Below, piece after piece: positions 8,181-17,224 of a stretch of 57,962 nucleotides of DNA. The position numbers and the translations under genes were made by a program. Each line of letters starts with the position of its first letter. Within the stretch, counting starts at the first letter, position 1. Below the pieces are notes generated by a model. It was not told the DNA's origin. It did no database searches and saw nothing but the letters and a program-made list of their open reading frames with translations. Source of the DNA: an uncultured Oscillospiraceae bacterium (GTDB lineage: Bacteria; Bacillota; Clostridia; Oscillospirales; Oscillospiraceae); the NCBI GenBank assembly GCA_934589835.1, contig CAKTOK010000006.1, forward strand, positions 1-57,962, in the 5' to 3' direction.

Positions 8181-9170
8181 TTATTGCCGCTCCCGCTTCA
8201 GACGACGGATGTCATCGCCGAAGAAGGGCAGGATCTCATAGTCCCCCTCCAGACGGGAGAGGATCTGCCGGCCGTAGCGGCTGCCGATCTCCTCCGGCGC
8301 CAGATTGGTGCTGATGATGGTGGAGCGGCCCGCCATGAGCCGTCCGTTGACGAGCTGGTACAGGGCGCTCTGCACAAAGGCGGTGGTCATCTCCGTGCCC
8401 AGGTCGTCCAGGATCAGCAGGTCGCACTTCATGCAGCGGTCCACCTCCTCGCTGCCGCCGTCGTCCCGGCGGAACTTGGCGTCCTCAAACCTGCCGAATA
8501 CGCTGGCCGCCGTGTCGTACACCACGGAAAAGCCGTTCTCGCTGACCACCCGCGCGATGCAGGCGGAGAGAAACGTCTTGCCCAGCCCCGTACCGCCGGA
8601 CAGCAGGAGACTCCCGCTTCCGCGGGCAAACTGATAGGCATAGTCGCGGCACGCATCGAAGTTCCGCTCCATATTTTCCCGCGGAGATACGCCGAAGGCC
8701 GGCTGCACCGCGCTGTCGTACCAGTCGAAGCTGAAGGTCTCAAAGCTGTCCTCCCCCAACGGCAGCAGGCGGGACAGCTCCGCCAGCTGCTCTCTGGCGT
8801 AGTAGGCCCGCAGACAGCGGCACACGCCGCCCTGCACATAGCCGGTGTCGCCGCACAGGGGGCAGGCGGGCTTCTCCTCCAGATAATCCGTGGGATAGCC
8901 AAGCTCCGTCAGGATCTGCCCCCGCTCCTGCTGGAGCTGGAGATTCTCGTCCCGCAGCACCCGAATGGCGGGCAGCGGGTCCGTCCCCCGCGCCAGCGCG
9001 GAGGAAATGATGCGGCTCATGGTGCTCCGCAGCTCCGTCTCGATCTGTGCCAGCCGCGGGCGGACCGCGAAAAGCTGCCGCCGCCGCTGGTCCAGCCGTG
9101 CCGCGCGGCGCTGCTTGTCCTCGTCAAAGCGGGTCAGCGCCCGCTGCATGATCCTGCCATCGTATGCCAT
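8181..9170 (-). CDS. dnaI: DnaI/DnaC-type replicative helicase loader
   Basis: An AAA+ ATPase that loads the replicative helicase at the origin or at restarting forks. The 329-residue product has a coiled N-terminal region and a zinc-binding segment near residues 102-118 (CPLCGDTGYVQGGVCRC). The AAA+ domain has Walker A GGTGLGKT (about residue 192), Walker B LLILDDLGTE (about 250) and a sensor segment STNLAPEEI. The N-terminal zinc finger is the feature that separates DnaI from E. coli DnaC. The start at 9170 follows agaggtga, which overlaps the stop of the dnaD-like gene 4 bases upstream, so the two are translated together. Confidence 0.92.
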   Translation of the reverse strand: MAYDGRIMQRALTRFDEDKQRRAARLDQRRRQLFAVRPRLAQIETELRSTMSRIISSALARGTDPLPAIRVLRDENLQLQQERGQILTELGYPTDYLEEKPACPLCGDTGYVQGGVCRCLRAYYAREQLAELSRLLPLGEDSFETFSFDWYDSAVQPAFGVSPRENMERNFDACRDYAYQFARGSGSLLLSGGTGLGKTFLSACIARVVSENGFSVVYDTAASVFGRFEDAKFRRDDGGSEEVDRCMKCDLLILDDLGTEMTTAFVQSALYQLVNGRLMAGRSTIISTNLAPEEIGSRYGRQILSRLEGDYEILPFFGDDIRRLKRERQ

Positions 9171-9174
9171 GTCG

Positions 9175-10095
9175 TCACCTCTTGATGTACCGGCGCATCC
9201 ATGCGTTCTGCTCCCCGCCGCCCTGACCGGCGGTCTGAGCCGCCGCGGGAGCGGGCCTGCGCTCCTCGCCGCGCTGCACCTGCTGGGGCGTGTGCCAGCC
9301 GCTGTCGTGCCAGCGGCGCAGGATCCCGTTGAGATAGCGCCAGTTCATATCCTTCTTATATAACACCGTCCGCTCGTAGGCCATGGCCACTGTCTCCGGC
9401 GGGAAGCCCATGTCCATCCAGTCGGCAATATAGCGGCTCTCCGCCTCCACCGGCGGGCGGTCCGGCAGCTGGAGCGCCTTCATGTACGCTCCCATCTTCT
9501 GGCGGCGGCGGCTCCAGGTCCGCAGGTAGTGGGAGGCGCTGACCTGATCGAAAAGACCCAGCTGCGCCCAGTGGTAGCCCTCCTTCTCCACCTGCCGCAT
9601 GGTGGGCCGCCGGCCCTCGCCCCACTGCTCGCGGGCTCGCTCCACACAGTGGCACAGCAGCAGGTAGATCACATCCGCCGGCAGGCCCAGATCGTCATAC
9701 AGGCCCGCCAGGATCTGGAGGTCGGCGGTACGCAGCTTCTTACCCAGCTGCTGCTCCGCCTGAGGAATCAGCAGGCGGAAGCCCTCGTTGTCCGTCAGCA
9801 GCGCTGTGATGTCCTCCGTGGAGTAGACGGGGCGCTCCGGCGCCGGCTCGGGGCGGGGCTGCTGGGGGCGGGGCAGCAGGCCCAGCTCCTGCAAAACACG
9901 CTCCGCCGCGTCCAGCCGCAGGCGGCTCATGGGCAGGACCCTTTCCAGCTCCTCCGGCGTGACGCCGCGGCCGAATCGCTGCAGAGCCAGATACAGCAGG
10001 GCCGCGTCGCCCTCCCCGCGCTTGAGCAGGCTCTCCACCGCGGCGGCGGGCAGGGTGATATTCTCTTGTCCGCCCCGCAGGATGTAGCCCCCCAT
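9175..10095 (-). CDS. DnaD domain replication protein
   Basis: DnaD/DnaB-domain proteins of Firmicutes act in primosome assembly with the helicase loader. The 306-residue product has an N-terminal region with winged-helix character (residues 1-75), then a Pro-rich linker and a DnaD-like helical domain. A C-terminal segment contains YIADWMDMGFPPETVAMAYERT and MNWRYLNGILRRWHDSGWHT, the YxxxIxxxW type of signature of the DnaD C-terminal domain. The tail is Gln/Ala/Gly rich. It is immediately upstream of dnaI. Divergent to zapA; the gap between them carries the zapA promoter. Confidence 0.88.
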   Translation of the reverse strand: MGGYILRGGQENITLPAAAVESLLKRGEGDAALLYLALQRFGRGVTPEELERVLPMSRLRLDAAERVLQELGLLPRPQQPRPEPAPERPVYSTEDITALLTDNEGFRLLIPQAEQQLGKKLRTADLQILAGLYDDLGLPADVIYLLLCHCVERAREQWGEGRRPTMRQVEKEGYHWAQLGLFDQVSASHYLRTWSRRRQKMGAYMKALQLPDRPPVEAESRYIADWMDMGFPPETVAMAYERTVLYKKDMNWRYLNGILRRWHDSGWHTPQQVQRGEERRPAPAAAQTAGQGGGEQNAWMRRYIKR

Positions 10096-10203
10096 GATGT
10101 GCCCCTTCCTTTTGTCAGTGCCCCTATTTTACATGAAAATACCGCCGCCGTAAAGCGGGGCCGGTCATATTTTTACAAATTTCCGCTTTTCGCCAAAATA
10201 CAC

Positions 10204-10231
10204 TTTCCACGACGGGAAATTGTGCTATAAT
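10204..10231 (+). promoter_or_regulatory. Promoter of zapA
   Basis: TATAAT at 10226-10231 with an extended TGC just before it; a weak -35 TTTCCA at 10204-10209 lies 16 bases upstream. Transcription would begin just before a hairpin in the leader. Confidence 0.72.
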
Positions 10232-10232
10232 G

Positions 10233-10249
10233 GATGCTGTATCAGCATC
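10233..10249 (+). promoter_or_regulatory. Hairpin at start of zapA leader
   Basis: Perfect GATGCTG-TAT-CAGCATC stem-loop at or near the predicted transcript 5' end, followed by a T-rich run (ttttatttt). It could stabilise the mRNA or attenuate; neither is shown. Confidence 0.45.
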
Positions 10250-10281
10250 TTTATTTTACGGATGACAGAGGAGGTTGACCT

Positions 10282-10599
10282 ATGGCGAATCGGGTAACGA
10301 TGACCATCTGCGGCACAGAGTACACGCTGGTGGCAGAGGAGGACGCAGCCTACATGGAAAAGGTCGGCGAGATGGTGGACAGCGAGATGCGCCAGCTGAT
10401 GGACAGCGCCCACATGAGCCGCGACAATGCCGCCGTGCTGGCCGCCGTGAATCTGGCAGACGAGCTGTGCAAGACACAGGAGAACGCCGACAATCTGCGC
10501 CGTCAGCTGAAGACCTATCTGGATGAGGCCAGCCGCGCCAAGAGCGAGGCCGCCGAGCTGCGGCGCAAGCTGCAATCCCAGCAGAACCGCAAGGGATGA
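10282..10599 (+). CDS. zapA: Cell division protein ZapA
   Basis: ZapA binds FtsZ and bundles its filaments at mid-cell. The 105-residue product has the family start VTMTICGTEYTLVAEEDAAYMEKV and AAVLAAVNLADEL at residues 49-61. A C-terminal coiled coil (residues 62-105) ends in a basic Gln-rich tail. The start follows gaggagg. Its stop overlaps the start of the U32 peptidase gene by ATGA (10596-10599), a pairing that suggests coupled translation. Length is typical. Confidence 0.92.
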   Translation: MANRVTMTICGTEYTLVAEEDAAYMEKVGEMVDSEMRQLMDSAHMSRDNAAVLAAVNLADELCKTQENADNLRRQLKTYLDEASRAKSEAAELRRKLQSQQNRKG

Positions 10600-12677
10600 T
10601 GGAGCTTCTCTCCCCTGCCGGCAGCTTCGACGCCCTGATCGCCGCCGTTCAGGCCGGTGCGGACGCAGTGTATATGGGCTTCGGCGCGTTCAACGCGCGG
10701 CGGAGCGCCAAAAACTTTACCGACGAGGAATTTGCGTCGGCGGTGTCGTATTGTCATTTGCGGGGCGTGCGGGTCTTTCTGACGCTGAACACCCTGCTGA
10801 CAGATCGGGAGCTGGTTCAGGCGGCGGACGCCCTGAAAAAGGCCAGCGCCATGGGCGTGGACGCCATATTGGTGCAGGACTGGGGCCTTCTGGCGCTGGC
10901 GCGGGAGATGGCGCCGGACGTGCCGCTGCACGCCAGCACCCAGATGAGCCTGTTCACGCTGGGCGGTGCCAACGAGGCCGCCGCGCTGGGCATGGAGCGG
11001 GTCGTGCTGGCCCGCGAGCTTTCCCGCCATGAGGTGCGGGAGATCTGCGCCGGATGCCCCGCAGAGATCGAGGTGTTCGTCCACGGCGCGCTGTGTATGT
11101 GCTATTCCGGTCAGTGCGAGATGAGCGCCGTGGTGGGCGAGCGCAGCGGCAATCGAGGCGCCTGCGCCCAGCCGTGCCGCCTGCCCTACGGGGTCAACGG
11201 CCCCTGCCGGAACGGACACCCGCTCAGCCTGAAGGACGCCAATCTGTCGGCATACCTCGCAGAAATGGACGAGATGGGCGTAGCCTGTCTCAAGCTGGAG
11301 GGCCGGATGAAGCGGCCGGAATATGTGGCGGTGGTCACCGGCATCTACCGGCGGCTCATTGATGAAAAGCGCCGCCCCACGGCGGAGGAGACGCGGCAGC
11401 TGGAGCTGGCGTTCTCCCGCAGCGGCTTCACCGACGGGTACTGGCAGGGCCGGAAGGGGCCGCAGATGTTCGGCACCCGTCCGGAGAACGCGCCGGAGCC
11501 TAAGGAGCTGTTCGCCAAAGCCCGCGAAATGTATGAAAACGGACGGGAAAACCGGAAAATACCCGTGAACCTCCGTCTGCTGGTGCGCCGAAACGAACCG
11601 GTGCGGCTCAGCGGCGCCTGCGCCGTCCACCGCGGCGTTGCCATCGCCATGGGTACGGGCGCTGTACCGGAGGAAGCACGGAATCGGGCGGTGACGGAGG
11701 AGGAGCTGCGGCAGCGGCTGTCCAAGACCGGCGGCACCGTATTCACGGCAGACCGTGTCGAGATCGAGCTGGACGAGGGGCTGATGGTGCCTGCCAGCGC
11801 CGTCAACAGTCTGCGCCGGGAGCTGCTGGATGAGCTGGCGGCACGGCGGATGGATCTCCCCACCCGTCGGGAGCTGCCCGCCCCTCCCCTGCCCGATGCG
11901 CCGGAGGGGGCGGCGAGCATGGCCTTCACCTGCTCCGTGCGGAAAGCGGAGCAGGTCACAGCGGCGCTGTTGGCGGAAAAGCCCGCCATCGTCTACGTCC
12001 CCATTGAGGAGCTGGAGCGGCTGGACGCCGGTCTGGACTGGGGTGAAACGGAGCTGTGCGCCGTGCTGCCCCGCGTTTTCCGGACGGCGGACGAAGCGCC
12101 GCTGCGGCAGACGCTGGAGCGGCATCCGGAGGCGGCGTCCGCAGCTGTCGGCAATCTGGGCCACCTGCCTATCGTGCGGGGACTGGACCGGACGCTGCGG
12201 GGCGACTTCGGCCTGAATATTTTCAACTCCCGTGCCCTGCGGTTCTGGCAGGAGCAGGGGCTGGCCTCTGCCACGGTATCCTTTGAGCTGCGGTGGCAGC
12301 AGATCCGCGACCTGAAAAAATACATCCCCTGCGAGGCCATCGTCTATGGGCGGCTGCCGCTGATGGTGACGGAAAACTGCGTCACCCGATGCAGCGTGGG
12401 CTGCACCCACGGCGCAGGCAGCGTCCTCACCGACCGGACCGGCGCCCAGTTCCCCGTGACCTGCGGCTACGGCTGCCGGTGCGAGATCCAGAACAGCCGG
12501 ACGCTGTTTCTGGCCGACAAGCCGGAGATGCGGCAGTGCGGACTGGCCTACGGGCGGCTGCGGTTCACCACGGAGACACCGGAGCAGTGCGTTACGGTGC
12601 TGCGGCGGCACCGGCAGGGCGGCGACTGGACGCCGGAGGATCTGACACGCGGGCTGTTTTACCGCGGCGTTGAGTAA
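10596..12677 (+). CDS. Peptidase U32 family protein (long form)
   Basis: The family includes RlhA, which hydroxylates 23S rRNA in E. coli, and UbiU/V-type Fe-S proteins; the protease label is historical. The 693-residue product opens with the U32 domain (LLSPAGSFDALIAAVQAGADAVYMG). It has the family signature around residues 155-200 (EVFVHGALCMCYSGQCEMSAVVGERSGNRGACAQPCRLPY). A long C-terminal extension ends with further cysteines (CVTRCSVGCTHG, CGYGCRCEI). The two Cys groups suggest an Fe-S cluster. The exact substrate cannot be told. It is coupled to zapA by a 4-base overlap. Confidence 0.9.
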   Translation: MMELLSPAGSFDALIAAVQAGADAVYMGFGAFNARRSAKNFTDEEFASAVSYCHLRGVRVFLTLNTLLTDRELVQAADALKKASAMGVDAILVQDWGLLALAREMAPDVPLHASTQMSLFTLGGANEAAALGMERVVLARELSRHEVREICAGCPAEIEVFVHGALCMCYSGQCEMSAVVGERSGNRGACAQPCRLPYGVNGPCRNGHPLSLKDANLSAYLAEMDEMGVACLKLEGRMKRPEYVAVVTGIYRRLIDEKRRPTAEETRQLELAFSRSGFTDGYWQGRKGPQMFGTRPENAPEPKELFAKAREMYENGRENRKIPVNLRLLVRRNEPVRLSGACAVHRGVAIAMGTGAVPEEARNRAVTEEELRQRLSKTGGTVFTADRVEIELDEGLMVPASAVNSLRRELLDELAARRMDLPTRRELPAPPLPDAPEGAASMAFTCSVRKAEQVTAALLAEKPAIVYVPIEELERLDAGLDWGETELCAVLPRVFRTADEAPLRQTLERHPEAASAAVGNLGHLPIVRGLDRTLRGDFGLNIFNSRALRFWQEQGLASATVSFELRWQQIRDLKKYIPCEAIVYGRLPLMVTENCVTRCSVGCTHGAGSVLTDRTGAQFPVTCGYGCRCEIQNSRTLFLADKPEMRQCGLAYGRLRFTTETPEQCVTVLRRHRQGGDWTPEDLTRGLFYRGVE

Positions 12678-12744
12678 ACGATCCGTATAATTTACCGTGT
12701 ATACTACAAATAGTTTTCATAATCTGAGTGAAAAAGGTGTTTCT

Positions 12745-13194
12745 ATGGAGCTGAAGATCAAAGCGCTGTCCCCAAAGATCGGGACGGATATTCCCCTGCC
12801 CCACTTTGCCACGGCGGGCGCGGCGTGTATGGACCTGTGCGCCTGCGTGGACGGGCCGGTGGTGCTGGCCGCCGGCGAGCGGCGGCTGATCCCCACCGGC
12901 ATCGCCATTGCTCTGCCGTCAGCGGACTACGTGGCGCTGGTGTTCGCCCGCAGCGGTTTGGGCATCAAGCAGGGCGTGTGTCTCGCCAACGGCGTAGGCG
13001 TCATTGACAGCGACTACCGCGGCGAGATCGGCGTGGGGCTGGTGAACCTGTCCGGCGAGGCGTACACCGTGCAGCCCGGGGACCGCATCGCCCAGCTGAT
13101 GGTAACGCCGGTGATGCGTCCCGTGGCGGTGCAGGCGGAGACGCTGGACGAGACGGAGCGGGGCGCAGGCGGCTTCGGCTCCACGGGACGGTGA
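12745..13194 (+). CDS. dut: dUTP diphosphatase (dUTPase)
   Basis: Hydrolyses dUTP to dUMP, keeping uracil out of DNA and supplying thymidylate synthesis. The 149-residue product has the trimeric dUTPase motifs: AGAACMDLCAC (motif 1), ARSGLG (motif 2), GVIDSDYRGEIGVGLVN (motif 3), GDRIAQLMV (motif 4) and RGAGGFGSTGR (motif 5, the flexible glycine-rich tail). I chose ATG 12745, after aaaaaggtg, because it matches the family N terminus (MELKIKAL); an earlier in-frame ATG at 12697 adds 16 unrelated residues. Its stop overlaps a GTG that could start maf. Confidence 0.96.
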   Translation: MELKIKALSPKIGTDIPLPHFATAGAACMDLCACVDGPVVLAAGERRLIPTGIAIALPSADYVALVFARSGLGIKQGVCLANGVGVIDSDYRGEIGVGLVNLSGEAYTVQPGDRIAQLMVTPVMRPVAVQAETLDETERGAGGFGSTGR

Positions 13195-13199
13195 GCGCC

Positions 13200-13772
13200 A
13201 TGAGCAGGATCGTTCTGGCCTCCGGCTCCCCACGGCGGCAGGAGCTTTTGCAGCGCATGGGCATCCGCGATTTCACCGTGCGGGCGCCGCAGGTGGAGGA
13301 GTGGTATCCTCAGGGGCTGACGCCGGAGGAGATCGTGTGCTACATCTCCCGGGAGAAATCGCAGGCCGTGCCATCGGAGGCGGATGAGGTCGTCATTACC
13401 GCCGACACCATGGTTTTTCTGGACGACAGGAAGCTGGGCAAGCCCGCCGATGAGGCGGAGGCGCTGGCCATGCTCACGGCCTTGCAGGGGCGGCACCACA
13501 CGGTGTGCACCGGTGTGACCGTGCGGCAGGGGCAGCGGCTGCTGACCCGCGCCCAGTCCACCCACGTCTATTTCCGATCCGCGTCAGAGGCGGAGCTGCG
13601 GGCATACATCGCCGGCGGCGAGCCCATGGACAAGGCGGGCGCCTACGGCGTGCAGGGGCAGGGCGCACTGCTGGTGGAGCGCATCGACGGCGACTTTTTC
13701 AATGTGATGGGGCTGCCGGTGCTGCTGCTGAGCCGGATGCTGGCCCAGTTCGGCGTGACGCTGCTGGGCTGA
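13200..13772 (+). CDS. maf: Maf family nucleotide pyrophosphatase
   Basis: Maf proteins hydrolyse dTTP, UTP and modified nucleotides and are linked to septum formation in Bacillus. The 190-residue product has the signature IVLASGSPRRQELLQ at the N terminus and DEVVITADTMVFLDDRKLGKP near residue 65. Downstream are GEPMDKAGAYGVQG and IDGDFFNVMGLPV. ATG 13200 fits the family; the GTG at 13191, overlapping the dut stop, is an alternative that adds three residues. The dut-maf-mreC-mreD-mrdA order places it in a cell-shape operon, as maf is beside mreBCD in other Firmicutes. Confidence 0.95.
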   Translation: MSRIVLASGSPRRQELLQRMGIRDFTVRAPQVEEWYPQGLTPEEIVCYISREKSQAVPSEADEVVITADTMVFLDDRKLGKPADEAEALAMLTALQGRHHTVCTGVTVRQGQRLLTRAQSTHVYFRSASEAELRAYIAGGEPMDKAGAYGVQGQGALLVERIDGDFFNVMGLPVLLLSRMLAQFGVTLLG

Positions 13773-13783
13773 AAGGAACGGGC

Positions 13784-14623
13784 ATGAAACGATTCTTTAC
13801 GAAAACGGGTATCTGGCTGCTGGCGGGAGCGACGGTGATCGCTGTGGTGCTGTGCATCATCTCGGCCATGGGCTCGGGAACCAGTCTGCTCCACAACGCA
13901 TTGGGCGTTGTGGCCTCCCCCTTCCGCGCGGCGGGAGCGGCGGTGGTCGGTTGGGTAGAGGGCATCGGCGACCACTTTGCCAGCATCGAGGCCTTACAGG
14001 CGGAGAACGAGACGCTGCGGCAGGAGAACGCCCAGCTGCGGCAGGAGCTGCAGGCCGCGCAGCCCGCAGCCGAGGAAAACCAACGGCTGCGGGCGCTGTT
14101 GGACCTGCGGGCCCAGCGGTCTGATTTGACTCTTGAGGCGGCCCGCGTCACCCAGCGGGACGTGTCCAACTGGTCCAGCACGCTGGTGCTGAACCGCGGC
14201 AGTCAGCACGGCGTGGCGGTGAACGACTGCGCCGTGGACTGCTATGGCAATCTGGCGGGCGTGGTGACGGAGGTGGGTCTGAATTGGTGCCGCCTCACCA
14301 CCATACTGGACACCGGCTCCCAGCTGGGCGCCATGGTATTCCGCACGGAGGAGACGGCCATCGCCTCTGGCGACCTGTCGCTGATGACCGAGGGAAAGCT
14401 GAAGCTCAGCTATCTGCCGGACTCCTCCACGCTCATCAAGGGCGATTTGGTGGTCACCTCCGGTCTGGGCGGGTACTATCCCTTCGGACTGCCCATCGGC
14501 TCCGTGGAGGAGGTGCGTACCGATGACGGCGGGCTGGCCCGCTATGCGGTGCTGACGCCCCGCTGCTCGCTGGAGGGGCTGACGCATCTGTACCTCATTA
14601 CCGATTTCGACGTGGTGGAGTGA
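13784..14623 (+). CDS. mreC: Rod shape-determining protein MreC
   Basis: MreC links the cytoskeleton to cell-wall synthesis enzymes in the elongasome. The 279-residue product has a short cytoplasmic N terminus and one membrane helix (about 9-27). A coiled coil rich in Glu/Leu/Gln follows (ASIEALQAENETLRQENAQL, residues about 66-85, and beyond), then the extracytoplasmic beta domain (RDVSNWSSTLVLNRGSQHGV, VVTSGLGGYYPFGLPIGSV). ATG 13784 follows gaaagga at the maf stop; earlier in-frame codons are inside maf. No mreB is in the window. Confidence 0.95.
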   Translation: MKRFFTKTGIWLLAGATVIAVVLCIISAMGSGTSLLHNALGVVASPFRAAGAAVVGWVEGIGDHFASIEALQAENETLRQENAQLRQELQAAQPAAEENQRLRALLDLRAQRSDLTLEAARVTQRDVSNWSSTLVLNRGSQHGVAVNDCAVDCYGNLAGVVTEVGLNWCRLTTILDTGSQLGAMVFRTEETAIASGDLSLMTEGKLKLSYLPDSSTLIKGDLVVTSGLGGYYPFGLPIGSVEEVRTDDGGLARYAVLTPRCSLEGLTHLYLITDFDVVE

Positions 14624-14642
14624 CCGCGGGAAAGGAGCTGCC

Positions 14643-15152
14643 ATGACACGGCGCGCCATGGTGCGAAAATGGATATTGTACTGCCTGTGCGCGCTGATGC
14701 TGCTGCTGGTGCAGAACACGGTACTGGTGTATATCCGTGTCGGCGGCGTACACCCGTTTCTGCTGCCGGCATTGGCAGTGATCCCTGTGACACTGGAGCG
14801 AAGCGGACAGTCGCTGTTATACGCCCTGTTTTTCGGGCTGGCCTGCGACCTGCTGGCCCCCACGGGGGTGTTCGTGTGCTTCTACTGTCTGGTGTTTCTG
14901 GCGGCGGCGGTGATCGCGCGGCTGCTGTCGGGACAGGTGATCGTGACAGGGCTGTTCTGCTCGCTGGCGGCCACCACGGCGGCCCTGCTGCTGTACGGGT
15001 TTTTGCAGATCCTGCTGCTGACGTATCAGCGGGGCATCTCCACCGGTCCGGCGCTGACGCTGCTGGGAAAGGAGCTGCTGCTGTCGCTGGCGGCCACGCC
15101 GCTGGCGCACTTCCCGTTTTACAAGGTCTTCCGGCTGACGCGGGGCGATTGA
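14643..15152 (+). CDS. mreD: Rod shape-determining protein MreD
   Basis: A small polytopic membrane protein that works with MreC and PBP2 in cell elongation. The 169-residue product has about five hydrophobic helices. It contains GGVHPFLLPALAVIPVTLE and the family-like FGLACDLLAPTGVFVCFY segment near residues 63-80. Family members are poorly conserved, so the call rests on size, topology and its place between mreC and mrdA. The start follows aaaggagctgcc. Confidence 0.85.
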   Translation: MTRRAMVRKWILYCLCALMLLLVQNTVLVYIRVGGVHPFLLPALAVIPVTLERSGQSLLYALFFGLACDLLAPTGVFVCFYCLVFLAAAVIARLLSGQVIVTGLFCSLAATTAALLLYGFLQILLLTYQRGISTGPALTLLGKELLLSLAATPLAHFPFYKVFRLTRGD

Positions 15153-15176
15153 CCCCGCCAAAAAAGGAGTTTTCCC

Positions 15177-17213
15177 ATGATGAAGAATCCACATCCGGCC
15201 AAGCGGCGGGTCCTCGTCCTGCTGGGCGTTTTTGCGGCGTTTCTGCTGCTGTTCCTCGCAGCGCTGTACGACGCCCAGATCCTGCACGGCAAGGAGAACC
15301 GCGCGCGGTCTATCTCCAATAACGCCACCAGCGAGACGGTGCCCGCCTCGCGGGGCATTATCACCGACCGGAACGGCAAGGTGCTGGTATCCAACCGGCT
15401 GGCCTACACGCTGGTGTTCGACCGCAGCGGCTTTACGGACGATGCGGCGCTGAACAGCGCCATCCTGCGGCTCATCCAGCTGTGTGAGGAGACGGGCACG
15501 GTGTGGAACGACACGCTGCCCATCGGGCGCGTGGGCAGCTTCGTCCGGTACTACAACAATACCCGCGCCAAGAGCTTCCAGAGCTTTCTGGAGAACAACA
15601 AACTGATGGTGAACGGCTCCGGCGCGCAGCTGCTGGCGGAGCTGCGGGAGCTGTACCACATCGATGAGAGCATGACGGACCGCGAAGCCCGTCTGGTGGC
15701 GGGTGTGCGGTACGAGCTGCACAGCCGCAGCAGCTACACCTTTGCCGAGGACGTGTCCTCGGAGGTGCTGAGTCAGATCACAGATGGGCGCTATGAGGGC
15801 GTCACCATCCACACCGCATCGGCCCGTGTATACAACACCAAGCTGGCGGCCCACATTCTGGGTACCATCGGACCCATCTGGCAGGAGGAGTGGAGCAGCA
15901 ACGAGAAGACCGGCTATGTGGGCTATGCGGACAAGGGCTACTCCATGAGCGACCTGGTGGGCAAGGACGGCGTAGAGAAGGCGTTTGAGGAATATCTGCG
16001 GGGCACGGACGGGCGGCGGCTCATCACCACCGACGAAAACGGCAAGCTCACAGGCGAGCTGTACACCAAGGAGCCTCAGCCCGGCGGCACCGTGGCGCTG
16101 ACACTGGACATCGACCTGCAGGGCGATGTGGAGGAGGCGCTGGCCAACACCATCTCCGGCATGATCGACGAGGACAGCAACGAGCGGGGCGGCGCGGCGG
16201 CCGTGGTGGCCGTGGGCAGCGGCGAGGTACTGGCGCTGGCCAGCTACCCCACCTACGACCTGTCCACCTTCAACGAGGACTATGAGGAGCTGGTAGCCGA
16301 CGAGCGGCTGCCCATGTTCAACCGCGCGACTCAGGGCATCTATGCCCCGGGCTCCACCTTTAAGATGTGCACCGCCGTGGCGGCGCTGGAGAGCGGCGTC
16401 ATCACGCCGTCGTCCATTATTCAGGACCGCGGAATCTATACCTATTATAAAGATCCGCAGCCCATGTGCTGGGTCTACCGGCAGGGCGGCTATACCCACG
16501 GACGCATCAACGTGACGCAGGCCATCACCGAATCGTGCAATTACTTTTTCTATGAGGTGGGGCGGCTCACCGGCATCCGCACATTGGACAGCTATGCCTC
16601 CCAGTTCGGGCTGGGGCAGTCCACCGGCATTGAGATCGGCGATTCCAGCGGTGTGCTGGCCTCCCCCGAGTGGGCGGACAGCCACAACCAGGAGTGGACG
16701 GACGGTCAGACCATTACCGCCGCCATCGGGCAGTCCTATAACCTGTTCACGCCCTTGCAGCTGGCCAACTATATCGCCACGCTGGTGGGCGGCGGCGAGC
16801 ATTATCAGGCCCACCTTCTGAAAAATGTGAAGGCCTATGACAATTCACGCCTGCTGTACGTCAGTGACGGAAATCCGTTGAACACAGTAGAAATGTCCGA
16901 TTCCACGCAAGAAGCTGTGACGGAAGGTATGCATAAGCTGACGGTGTCCGGCTCGGTGGCGTTCGCGTTCCGGGACTGCGTGGTATCCGCCGGCGCCAAG
17001 ACCGGCTCGGCGCAGGTGGGCACTGACATCGCCAACGGCGTGTTCGTGGCCTATGCCCCCTACGAGGACCCGGAGATCGCGGTGGCCATTGTCATCGAAA
17101 AAGGCGGCAGCGGCGCGGCGCTGGCCAACACCGCCGTGGAGATCATCAATGCGTGGTTCAGCCGCACGCAGGACAGCGGCGCGGCCACGGGCGAGAATAC
17201 CCTGTTGAAGTGA
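15177..17213 (+). CDS. mrdA: Penicillin-binding protein 2 (elongation transpeptidase)
   Basis: A monofunctional class B PBP that cross-links peptidoglycan during elongation. The 678-residue product has one N-terminal membrane helix (about 10-31) and a dimerisation domain starting VPASRGIITDRNGKVLVSN. The transpeptidase domain has the SxxK motif at Ser393 (PGSTFK), SxN at Ser453-Cys-Asn455 and KTG at Lys608. The start is the first of two adjacent ATG codons after aaaggag. Position after mreCD is the usual one. Last gene of the shape operon before the amylase gene, 11 bases on. Confidence 0.96.
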   Translation: MMKNPHPAKRRVLVLLGVFAAFLLLFLAALYDAQILHGKENRARSISNNATSETVPASRGIITDRNGKVLVSNRLAYTLVFDRSGFTDDAALNSAILRLIQLCEETGTVWNDTLPIGRVGSFVRYYNNTRAKSFQSFLENNKLMVNGSGAQLLAELRELYHIDESMTDREARLVAGVRYELHSRSSYTFAEDVSSEVLSQITDGRYEGVTIHTASARVYNTKLAAHILGTIGPIWQEEWSSNEKTGYVGYADKGYSMSDLVGKDGVEKAFEEYLRGTDGRRLITTDENGKLTGELYTKEPQPGGTVALTLDIDLQGDVEEALANTISGMIDEDSNERGGAAAVVAVGSGEVLALASYPTYDLSTFNEDYEELVADERLPMFNRATQGIYAPGSTFKMCTAVAALESGVITPSSIIQDRGIYTYYKDPQPMCWVYRQGGYTHGRINVTQAITESCNYFFYEVGRLTGIRTLDSYASQFGLGQSTGIEIGDSSGVLASPEWADSHNQEWTDGQTITAAIGQSYNLFTPLQLANYIATLVGGGEHYQAHLLKNVKAYDNSRLLYVSDGNPLNTVEMSDSTQEAVTEGMHKLTVSGSVAFAFRDCVVSAGAKTGSAQVGTDIANGVFVAYAPYEDPEIAVAIVIEKGGSGAALANTAVEIINAWFSRTQDSGAATGENTLLK

Positions 17214-17224
17214 GAGGTCGAAAT

